DNA of 5,914 nucleotides. Source: Deltaproteobacteria bacterium. GTDB lineage: Bacteria > Desulfobacterota > Desulfobacteria > Desulfobacterales > JAUVGT01. The stretch covers positions 1 to 5,914 of the forward strand of contig JAUVGT010000313.1 of assembly GCA_030593645.1 (NCBI GenBank), read 5' to 3'. Position 1 is the first letter of the stretch. Every line of letters begins with the position of its first letter. The position numbers were made by a program, and so were the translations under genes. This document shows, in pieces, positions 1 to 5,914 of the stretch. Under the pieces are notes generated by a model. The model ran no database searches, was not told the origin of the DNA, and worked only from the letters and a program-made list of their open reading frames with translations.

Positions 1-1
1 G

Positions 2-340
2 GGAATTGATCTGAAACTCGCCATGAAAAGGCTGGGTAATAATTTTGTATTATTGGGTCGAATATTGAAAAAATTTAAAGATAATTATTCAGGAATTACC
101 GATGAGTTAAGGGAACTTATTGATAACGGAGATTTTGAAGGGGCAAAGAAATTATCCCATACGGTCAAGGGAGTAGCAGGGAACATAGCCGCGACAGACC
201 TGCAGAAAGCCACCAGCAATCTGGAGACGGTTATTAAGCTGGGGGAGGACGAGGATTATGAAGATTCAATATTGAGGTTCCAGGTTGCTTTGGAGCAGGT
301 AATGGAATCTGTTGCCATAATTGAAAAAGTAAAAAATTGA
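2..340 (+). CDS. C-terminal HPt (histidine phosphotransfer) domain of a protein truncated by the left edge, probably a hybrid sensor kinase
   Basis: The frame is open from base 2 and ends at a TGA at 338-340, giving 112 visible residues. They form one HPt four-helix domain. The phospho-accepting His lies in the motif SHTVKG, with its codon at 158-160, followed by GVAGNIAA, as is usual after the HPt active site. The ATG at 23 is probably internal: the seven residues before it (GIDLKLA) continue straight into MKRLGNN and match the usual opening of the HPt fold (Gly-Ile/Val-Asp-x-x-x-x-x-x-Arg-Leu-Gly-Gly/Asn), and no ribosome binding site is seen before it. HPt domains relay phosphate between receiver Asp residues and have no catalytic activity of their own. 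A C-terminal HPt of this form is common at the end of large hybrid kinases, so the missing part is probably kinase and receiver domains, but that is inferred. A free-standing HPt protein remains possible. The next gene, 76 bases downstream on the same strand, is also a hybrid kinase. Confidence 0.88.
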   Translation, partial: GIDLKLAMKRLGNNFVLLGRILKKFKDNYSGITDELRELIDNGDFEGAKKLSHTVKGVAGNIAATDLQKATSNLETVIKLGEDEDYEDSILRFQVALEQVMESVAIIEKVKN

Positions 341-354
341 AGTAATATTTTTCA

Positions 355-384
355 ATGACGTAACCGGATAGTAGATCTTATACA
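355..384 (+). promoter_or_regulatory. Weak sigma-70-like promoter candidate
   Basis: ATGACG at 355-360 matches four of six bases of the -35 consensus, and TATACA at 379-384 matches four of six of the -10 consensus, with an 18-base spacer. It would place a start site around 391, leaving a short leader before the ribosome binding site. Such matches arise easily by chance in AT-rich DNA, so this is only a candidate; read-through from the upstream gene is equally possible. Confidence 0.22.
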
Positions 385-403
385 CACATTTCTAAAGCAT
401 ATC

Positions 404-409
404 AGGAGA
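404..409 (+). promoter_or_regulatory. Ribosome binding site that decides a TTG start
   Basis: AGGAGA lies seven bases before the TTG at 417. The kinase frame is closed upstream by TAA at 393-395, and TTG 417 is the first recognised start codon after it. The first in-frame ATG (495-497, residue 27) has no purine-rich site before it. The TTG start is therefore preferred. Confidence 0.75.
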
Positions 410-416
410 AATCGGT

Positions 417-3400
417 TTGATAAAAGAAAGTATCAATCCCAAAGATCGCGATGATGGAAAAACAGAATCTATCAAGCAGCATATACAAAAATTGATGCGC
501 CTGCTAAAAGATAGCAGGATAAAGACAGATTCAGATGGTTTGGATACTGATACACTCCCGGATTCTCTTCAATCCTATAAACCGGTATTTAAAACCATTC
601 TTGATATTAGAAATAAACTGGACGATTTTGATAAAGTACATGATTATTCCAATGCAATTAACCAGGTCCTTTTCAGTATATCCAATGCGGTAAATATCAC
701 GTCAAATCTGGATGAACTATTCAATACCATACACAGCATTCTGGGCAGGATTATCGATGTTACCAATTTTTACATTGCTTTGTTTGATAAAGAAAAGGAT
801 GAAATCTATTTTCCATATTATGTGGATGAAAAAGACAAAAATTTCACCGGCGCAAGTATAAAAAATGTGAGCGATCCGAGTAATCCTTCCATCACTGCCG
901 AAGTGATTCAAAGTGGAAAGCCAATTCTATCGACAAAACTTGAAAGACTGGAACGTCTGAAACGTTTAAATAAAAAAGGATATGGTACTCCATCCGAGAT
1001 ATGGATGGGTACACCATTAAAGATAAAGGGTGAAGTTATCGGGGTGATTGCTGCCCAGAGTCATACAAATCCGAATTTATATAACAAAAATGATTTAGAG
1101 ATTTTTACTGCAGTATCAGATCAGGCCGCTACTGCCATTGAGCGGAAACACGCTGAAGACGCAGAAAAGGAAAGCAAGGCAATCAACCGGGCTCTGATCA
1201 GTATTTCAAACGCAGTCAATACTACTTTTAATCTTGATGAACTTTATAAAACACTGCACCGTATTCTGGGCAAAATCATCGATATGAACAATTTTTTTAT
1301 TGCTCTGTATGATGAAGAAAAAGATATCATTTCTTTCCCATTTGACACGGATAAATTTGATCCCAAATCCGAATTTATAGAGAACGCAAGTAAATCAGGA
1401 AGCTTAACCGGAAAAGTCATAAAAACAGGAGTGCCCCTTTTAATTTCAAAAGAGGAGATGCTCGAACGCGCGGCAAAACATAATCAGGAAGTGACCGGTA
1501 CTCCATCTGAACTCTGGCTGGGTGTCCCCCTGAATGTAAAGGGGCAAATTATCGGGACTATGGTGGTACAGAGTTATTCAGATCCAAATAGGTATAATGA
1601 AAAAGATATGGAGATTTTCAATTCTGTATCCGACCAGGTGGCGATTGCTATTGAACGCAAAAGAGCTGAAGATGCCCTTAAAGAGAGTGAGACGATCAAT
1701 AAGGCACTGTTTGCCATATCTAACGCGGTGAACACCACATCTGATCTTTATCAATTATACAAGACCATTCATATTTCACTGAGTGATGTCCTCGACATGA
1801 CCAATTTTCTTATTGGGCTCTATAACCGGGAAGAGAATACGATCTCTTTTGATTACTATATCGATGAGTTTGACGATCTCCTGGGAAAGAAGATTCCATT
1901 AACAAAGGGTTCTGTCGGTAAAAATGTTATTATTTCGGGTAAACCGTTATTATTAAAGAATGAGGATCTTGTCAGATCAGCTGAACAAGCAAATTCGGTT
2001 GGGACAATATCGAAAGTATGGATTGGTGTTCCATTGAAAACCGACAATCAGGTTTTCGGATACATGGCCGCGCAGAGTTATACAGATCCTGACCTTTTTG
2101 ATCAGAGGGATCTGGAAGTGTTGAGTGCAGTATCTGATCAGGTGTCTACAGCCATTGAAAGGAAAAGGGCTGAAAGCGCGGAGAAAGAAAGCAAAGCAAT
2201 CAACAAGGTTTTGTTTTCCATTTCAAACGCTGTCAACACCACATTCAACCTTGATGAACTTTTTAAAAATATACATAGCATCCTAGGCGAGATTATAGAT
2301 GTAACGAATTTTTACATAGCACTTTATAATGAGAAAAAAGATAACATATCCTTTCCTTTTGATACAGATAAGATGGATGACCAGATCGATATTATCGAAA
2401 ACGTTAGTAAATCGAAAAGCTTAACGTGTAAATTAATTAAAACAGGGCAACCGCTATTAATTTCAAAAAATGAAGTGCTTGACCGTACCAGTAAATATTA
2501 TAATGAATTTACTGGTACCCCATCTGAACTATGGCTCGGTGTTCCTTTAAAAATAAAAGGGAAAATTATCGGGGCCATGGTGGTCCAGAGTTATTCAGAT
2601 CCCGAAAGATATAGTGAAAAAGACGTGGAAATTTTAAATTCTGTTTCCGATCAGATTGCCATTGCCATTCAAAGAAAGCGTACCGAAGAGGCTCTAAAGG
2701 AAAGTGAAGAAATAAATCAGACCCTGTTCAAAATTGCCACTGCTGTGAATACCACACGAAATCTGGATGAACTGTATAAGTCGATTCATGATATATTAAA
2801 CAGGATAATAGAGCTGCCCAATTTTTATATCGGTTTATTGGATAAGGCAAGAGATTGTATCGATTTCCCATATACGGTCGACGAAAAAGGACTCGATAAT
2901 ATCAGTATGGTTGAGAATGCAAGCGATCCTGACAATGCCTCACTTACGGCTTTACTTATTCGAAACGGAAATCCGGTTTTATTGACTAAACAGGAGCGAT
3001 TGGAATACTTTAAAAAAATAAATAAAGAACCAATGGGTTCTTTATCTGAAATCTGGATGGGAACGCCACTGAAAATCAGGGGTGAGATTATCGGCGCCAT
3101 GGTCGCTCAAAGTCATGATGATCCGGATCTCTTTGATCAAAAGGACCTGGAGATATTCAATGCGGTTTCCGATCAGGTGGCCACGGCCATAAAGCGTAAA
3201 AGAGCTGAAGACGCGGAAAAAGAAAGTAAAATGATAAACAGGGTTTTGTTTTCCATCTCGAACGCTGTAAATACCACTGATAATCTGAATGAGCTTTACA
3301 AGTCGATTCATGGATCGCTTGGAGACATTGTTGATATCAGAAATTTTATGATCGGAATATATAACCGTAAGGAAGATATCATTTCCTACCCATACTATGT

Positions 3401-5914
3401 CGATGAACTGGATGACGTGTACCAGGAGATTCATAATGTATCCACCTCTGGTATAATTGCATGGGAGGTGATTGAGGGGGAAAAACCCTACTTTATTTCC
3501 GGTCAGGCTGTCATAGACAGAGCAAGGAATTTGGGAAGAGAAGTCACTGGTGAACCATGCAAGCAGTGGCTCGGAGTTCCGCTAAAGGTAAAAAATGATG
3601 TGATGGGCATTATGGCGGTGCAAAGCTATACGGATCTTGAACGCTACAGTCAAAAAGATGCGGATATTCTTCTTTCGGTATCCGACCAGGTGGCCACAGC
3701 CATCGAACGAAAACGAGCCCAGGATGCTCTGCGTGAAAGCGAGAAACGCTTTAAAACCCTTTCCGAACAGACCGAGCAGTTCAGTCTGGCCGCGGCATCT
3801 ATGATTTCCTTGCAGGATGAGCAAGCTGTTTTTAAGAAGATCAGTAAGGCTATTGTCGAATATTCGGATTACAATAGGGTTATTATTTCGTTTTTCAAAG
3901 ATACACCCCCCTATCGGGATATCATTGGATTTGGCGGATTTACTGTAGAAGAAATCGATGGTGTCAGGGGATTGGATGCCCCTAAGAAAGAATTTAAAAA
4001 CATATTCGCCCAAGGAGATAAGTTAAGCCAGTTATCGGTCTATGTTCCTCACACCAAGAAAGAGATCCTGGCGTATGATGGAGTATTCTTTGGTAAAGAA
4101 AACAATATTGAAAATGATAACGCCTGGCATCACGAAGATAATCTGTTTGTCCGAATGAACGATGAAAAAGGTGAGATGATTGGTGCGATTTCGGTAGACA
4201 CATCAAAATCCGGTAAAAAGCCGACCCAGGAAACCATTCGGCCCCTGGAAATATTCTCCAGCCTGATTTCACAAATTATTCTTTATAAAAAAGCACAAGA
4301 TGAACTTGAACTGGCCAAGGTGGATGCTGAAAACGCCAACCGGTCCAAGAGCGAGTTTTTGGCGAATATGAGTCATGAAATTCGAACGCCCATGAATTCG
4401 ATTATTGGTTTTGCCAACCTTGTGTTGCAGACTCCGCTGAATGCGCGACAAAAAGATTTCTTAGAAAAAATACAGAATTCGGGTCATCTGCTTCTCGGAC
4501 TGATCAATGATATTCTTGATTTTTCCAAGATCGAGGCCGGAAAACTGGATCTGGACAACACCCATTTTGATTTACAGGATGTATTCGATTCCATATCTGA
4601 TATTTTTTCAAACCAATGTGCTGAAAAGGAAATTGAGCTGATTATGTCGATCGCAGGGGATACACCATGCAGTTTAAAAGGTGATCCTTTGCGCTTAAGC
4701 CAGATTCTGACCAATCTGACCAACAATGCCGTTAAGTTTACCGGCGACGGCGAGGTGGCAATCCGGGCCGAATCTATCAGTAAAACAGATCAAACAGCAA
4801 AACTCCGGTTTACCGTTACCGATACCGGTATCGGCATTCAATCGAGCCAGGTTCACAGGCTGTTTGACTCATTTGTTCAGGCGGACGGCTCCACCACCCG
4901 AAAATACGGGGGTACGGGTCTTGGTTTGACCATCAGCAAGCACCTGGTTGGCTTGATGGGGGGGAGGATTTGGGCCGAGAGTGAGCCGGGAAGCGGGAGC
5001 ACGTTTTCATTTACCGCTGAATTTAAAAGGCATGCTGAAAGAAAAAAGCGGTATCTTGCCCCGAAATCCCTGAAAGGAAAGAAAGTTCTAATCGTGGATG
5101 ACAGCCTCAGATCGAGTGAAATTCTTCTGGAGGTATTAAAGTCGTTTACATTCAAAGCTAAAGCGGTAGAGTCCGGTGACGCGGCTGTAAAAGAATTGGA
5201 ACGGGCGGCAAAGAAAAAACCATACGAACTCGTGCTCATGGACTGGCGGATGCCGGGTAAAGACGGTATCGATACAGCGAAAATGATCCGGGCCAACCGG
5301 AACATCATTTATACACCGATTATCATGATTACGGCATTTGGCCGGGAAGATGTACGGAAGCAGGCCAGGAGGACGGGTATCAACGGATACCTGATGAAAC
5401 CGGTTAAACGATCGGTTCTGTTTGACACCATGATGGATATATTTGGCCATGAGTTCGAGGAAGTATCCATCTCGGATAGAGAAGACGAGCAGAAGCTCGA
5501 CCACATGAAAGCCATTGAGGGGATGCATATCCTGCTGGTTGAAGACAATGAGATCAACCAGGAAGTAGCCACCGAGACGTTAAAGTCTGTGAACATCAGG
5601 GTCACACCGGCTGACAATGGAAAAGAAGCCATAGAAGCGATCAAAAAACATGATTATGACGCGGTAATCATGGATGTTCAGATGCCTGAAATGGACGGTT
5701 ATGAAGCAACCCGGGTGATCCGTTCTGATCCCCGAAATAAAGACCTGCCGATTATTGCAATGACGGCCCATGTCATGAAAGGTGATCGTGAGAAATGTCT
5801 TGAAGCCGGCATGAATGATTATGTCAGAAAACCGATCGATACCGAAGAGCTTTTTGCTGCCTTAAGCAACTTGAACAAGCATGACAGAAGCATTTCATCA
5901 AAAAAGACATCTTC
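417..5914 (+). CDS. Multi-GAF hybrid histidine kinase/response regulator, 3' end cut by the window
   Basis: One uninterrupted frame gives 1832 complete residues and no stop before the right edge. Domains in order: charged, mostly helical N-terminus (1-81); six homologous GAF units (82-1111); a divergent GAF domain (about 1122-1295); HisKA and HATPase_c (about 1311-1537); receiver 1 (about 1554-1676); receiver 2 (about 1703-1819); then the start of a Lys/Ser-rich linker. No signal peptide or membrane segment is visible, so the protein should be cytosolic and sense an internal signal. It should autophosphorylate a His and pass phosphate to its own receivers. The kinase and receivers have all key residues and should be active. 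The ligand cannot be told from the sequence. The start is TTG with a good ribosome binding site. GC content rises from the GAF array to the receiver end. The upstream gene ends in an HPt domain, which could be a partner or part of a paralogous kinase. More domains, possibly an HPt, may follow beyond the window. Confidence 0.95.
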   Translation, partial: MIKESINPKDRDDGKTESIKQHIQKLMRLLKDSRIKTDSDGLDTDTLPDSLQSYKPVFKTILDIRNKLDDFDKVHDYSNAINQVLFSISNAVNITSNLDELFNTIHSILGRIIDVTNFYIALFDKEKDEIYFPYYVDEKDKNFTGASIKNVSDPSNPSITAEVIQSGKPILSTKLERLERLKRLNKKGYGTPSEIWMGTPLKIKGEVIGVIAAQSHTNPNLYNKNDLEIFTAVSDQAATAIERKHAEDAEKESKAINRALISISNAVNTTFNLDELYKTLHRILGKIIDMNNFFIALYDEEKDIISFPFDTDKFDPKSEFIENASKSGSLTGKVIKTGVPLLISKEEMLERAAKHNQEVTGTPSELWLGVPLNVKGQIIGTMVVQSYSDPNRYNEKDMEIFNSVSDQVAIAIERKRAEDALKESETINKALFAISNAVNTTSDLYQLYKTIHISLSDVLDMTNFLIGLYNREENTISFDYYIDEFDDLLGKKIPLTKGSVGKNVIISGKPLLLKNEDLVRSAEQANSVGTISKVWIGVPLKTDNQVFGYMAAQSYTDPDLFDQRDLEVLSAVSDQVSTAIERKRAESAEKESKAINKVLFSISNAVNTTFNLDELFKNIHSILGEIIDVTNFYIALYNEKKDNISFPFDTDKMDDQIDIIENVSKSKSLTCKLIKTGQPLLISKNEVLDRTSKYYNEFTGTPSELWLGVPLKIKGKIIGAMVVQSYSDPERYSEKDVEILNSVSDQIAIAIQRKRTEEALKESEEINQTLFKIATAVNTTRNLDELYKSIHDILNRIIELPNFYIGLLDKARDCIDFPYTVDEKGLDNISMVENASDPDNASLTALLIRNGNPVLLTKQERLEYFKKINKEPMGSLSEIWMGTPLKIRGEIIGAMVAQSHDDPDLFDQKDLEIFNAVSDQVATAIKRKRAEDAEKESKMINRVLFSISNAVNTTDNLNELYKSIHGSLGDIVDIRNFMIGIYNRKEDIISYPYYVDELDDVYQEIHNVSTSGIIAWEVIEGEKPYFISGQAVIDRARNLGREVTGEPCKQWLGVPLKVKNDVMGIMAVQSYTDLERYSQKDADILLSVSDQVATAIERKRAQDALRESEKRFKTLSEQTEQFSLAAASMISLQDEQAVFKKISKAIVEYSDYNRVIISFFKDTPPYRDIIGFGGFTVEEIDGVRGLDAPKKEFKNIFAQGDKLSQLSVYVPHTKKEILAYDGVFFGKENNIENDNAWHHEDNLFVRMNDEKGEMIGAISVDTSKSGKKPTQETIRPLEIFSSLISQIILYKKAQDELELAKVDAENANRSKSEFLANMSHEIRTPMNSIIGFANLVLQTPLNARQKDFLEKIQNSGHLLLGLINDILDFSKIEAGKLDLDNTHFDLQDVFDSISDIFSNQCAEKEIELIMSIAGDTPCSLKGDPLRLSQILTNLTNNAVKFTGDGEVAIRAESISKTDQTAKLRFTVTDTGIGIQSSQVHRLFDSFVQADGSTTRKYGGTGLGLTISKHLVGLMGGRIWAESEPGSGSTFSFTAEFKRHAERKKRYLAPKSLKGKKVLIVDDSLRSSEILLEVLKSFTFKAKAVESGDAAVKELERAAKKKPYELVLMDWRMPGKDGIDTAKMIRANRNIIYTPIIMITAFGREDVRKQARRTGINGYLMKPVKRSVLFDTMMDIFGHEFEEVSISDREDEQKLDHMKAIEGMHILLVEDNEINQEVATETLKSVNIRVTPADNGKEAIEAIKKHDYDAVIMDVQMPEMDGYEATRVIRSDPRNKDLPIIAMTAHVMKGDREKCLEAGMNDYVRKPIDTEELFAALSNLNKHDRSISSKKTS
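660..3749 (+). repeat. Six tandem in-frame GAF-domain repeats within the hybrid kinase
   Basis: Units by position (residues): 1, 660-1184 (82-256); 2, 1185-1697 (257-427); 3, 1698-2201 (428-595); 4, 2202-2714 (596-766); 5, 2715-3236 (767-940); 6, 3237-3749 (941-1111). Lengths are 175, 171, 168, 171, 174 and 171 residues. Each opens with Asn-x-x-Leu and Ala-Val-Asn, then Ile/Leu-His, Asn-Phe and Ile-Ala/Gly. Each carries a Trp-x-Gly-x-Pro-Leu motif (Trp 196, 367, 535, 706, 880, 1051), then Gln-Ser-Tyr/His and Val-Ser-Asp-Gln, and ends in a charged helix (Arg-Lys-Arg/His-x-x-x-Ala). Units 2 and 4 are closest: a hand count of the ungapped alignment gives about 124 identical residues of 171. GAF domains bind small molecules or serve as dimerising signal modules; the charged helices between them resemble signalling helices that pass twist or register changes along a dimer. 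The ligand is unknown. The repeats are diverged at DNA level, so they are old rather than a fresh amplification. Confidence 0.92.
3780..4301 (+). other. Seventh, divergent GAF-like domain next to the kinase
   Basis: Residues about 1122-1295 have the size and layout of a GAF domain: an opening amphipathic helix, a strand pattern around VIISFFKD (residues 1154-1161), and a closing strand MIGAISVD before a last helix that runs into the kinase coiled coil. It lacks the Trp-x-Gly-x-Pro-Leu, Gln-Ser-Tyr and Val-Ser-Asp-Gln motifs shared by the six repeats, so it was not made by the same duplications. Its place directly before HisKA suggests that it couples the array to the catalytic core. It is assigned by layout rather than by a diagnostic motif, hence the moderate confidence. 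Confidence 0.68.
4347..5027 (+). other. HisKA dimerisation domain and HATPase_c catalytic domain
   Basis: The H box is MSHEIRTPMN with phospho-accepting His1320 (codon 4374-4376), followed by the second dimerisation helix ending DFSKIEAGKL. The ATP-binding domain has an N box (LTNLTNNAVKF, with the expected Mg-binding Asn1437), a G1 box (DTGIGI, 1469-1474), an F box (LFDSFVQAD, Phe1483 and Phe1486) and a G2 box (GGTGLGL, 1498-1504). All are intact, so ATP-dependent autophosphorylation is expected. The H box and the arrangement are those of the hybrid-kinase class (BarA/ArcB-like core). A charged helix (about 1290-1312) links it to the preceding GAF domain. Confidence 0.96.
5076..5444 (+). other. 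Receiver domain 1
   Basis: Residues about 1554-1676 follow the CheY-like fold. The acidic pair is Asp1561-Asp1562 after KKVLIV, the phospho-acceptor is Asp1609 in LVLMDWRMPGKDG, the switch Thr is Thr1639 in MITAFG, and the conserved Lys is Lys1661 in YLMKPV. All residues needed for phosphoryl transfer are present, so this receiver should be active, most simply taking phosphate from His1320. Confidence 0.95.
5523..5873 (+). other. Receiver domain 2
   Basis: Residues about 1703-1819 form a second complete receiver: acidic pair Glu1709-Asp1710 (LLVEDNEINQE), phospho-acceptor Asp1753 (VIMDVQMPEMDG), switch Thr1783 (MTAH) and Lys1805 (VRKP). It differs clearly from receiver 1, so the two are not a recent duplication. 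VEDNEINQ-type receivers are often followed by an HPt domain in hybrid kinases; here the visible sequence ends in a Lys/Ser-rich linker 12 residues later, so what follows is unknown. Confidence 0.95.

Larger units (their letters stand above)
341..416 (+). other. Short intergenic spacer between the two signalling genes
   Basis: These 76 bases are AT-rich and hold no open gene. No stem followed by a T-run is visible after the TGA, so transcription from the upstream gene may continue into the kinase gene and the two may form an operon. The spacer also carries a weak promoter-like pair and a clear ribosome binding site, annotated separately. A frame-matched stop (TAA at 393-395) limits how far upstream the kinase frame can begin. 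Confidence 0.6.

Noticed and set aside
23..340. A complete stand-alone 105-residue HPt protein starting at ATG 23
   Set aside because: The frame is open to the left edge, and the residues before the ATG (GIDLKLA) fit the start of the HPt fold. No ribosome binding site precedes the ATG, so a truncated longer protein is more likely.
362..418. Inverted pair AACCG (362-366) and CGGTT (413-417) as a hairpin over the ribosome binding site
   Set aside because: The arms are only five bases long and more than 45 bases apart, with no supporting stem; likely chance.
1292..1298. Run of seven T in unit 2 as a frameshift or slippage site
   Set aside because: The frame continues normally as Asn-Phe-Phe, matching the Asn-Phe of all other units, with no alternative frame product or stimulatory structure visible.
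1341..1371. TDKFD in unit 2 as a cyclic-nucleotide-binding NKFDE-type GAF motif
   Set aside because: Neither the position nor the spaced pattern fits the phosphodiesterase GAF motif, and the other units do not keep it (unit 4 has TDKMD).
2825..4726. Minus-strand open frames of 60-143 codons across the kinase gene (for example 3042-3434, 3582-4013, 4484-4726)
   Set aside because: They lie antisense to a frame with clear, conserved GAF and kinase motifs. Their translations show no recognisable domain, and they follow from the codon pattern of the real gene.
4726..4929. A 67-codon plus-strand frame inside the HATPase domain
   Set aside because: It is out of frame with the N box, G1 and G2 motifs, which are intact in the main frame; it is a shadow.
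4877..5771. Overlapping minus-strand open frames opposite the HATPase and receiver domains
   Set aside because: They overlap one another and lie opposite intact catalytic motifs. No family features are seen.

Overview
The window holds two genes on the plus strand. Both belong to multistep His-Asp phosphorelay signalling, and both are cut by the window edges. The soluble multi-GAF hybrid kinase architecture, the AT-rich base composition of much of the window and the style of the GAF repeats (Ser-Glu-hydrophobic-Trp followed by Gly-x-Pro-Leu) suggest a Desulfobacterota (Desulfobacterales-like) or similar environmental bacterium. That assignment is inference only; no rRNA or marker gene is present.

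Layout: positions 2-340 carry the C-terminal HPt (histidine phosphotransfer) domain of a protein whose beginning lies upstream. A 76-base gap follows, with no convincing terminator, a weak promoter-like pair and a good ribosome binding site. From a TTG start at 417 one uninterrupted reading frame runs off the right edge, giving at least 1832 residues. It encodes a cytosolic hybrid histidine kinase: an 81-residue charged N-terminus, six tandem homologous GAF domains, a seventh divergent GAF domain, HisKA, HATPase_c and two receiver domains. All catalytic and phospho-acceptor motifs look intact. There is no signal peptide or membrane segment.

Working model: the GAF array senses one or more internal ligands or acts as a long dimeric signalling rod. 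The kinase autophosphorylates on His1320 and passes phosphate to receiver Asp1609 and/or Asp1753. A further HPt, either beyond the right edge or in the neighbouring upstream protein, could carry it onward.

The most notable feature is the six-unit GAF array. The units are 168-175 residues long and clearly related. Their cores resemble each other in the order A-B-C-B'-A'-C', while the helical linkers alternate strictly between two types. This suggests a history of pair duplication plus recombination or conversion. I see no tRNA, rRNA, CRISPR, insertion sequence or minus-strand gene. I do not see a wholly new system; the repeat architecture is what deserves follow-up.
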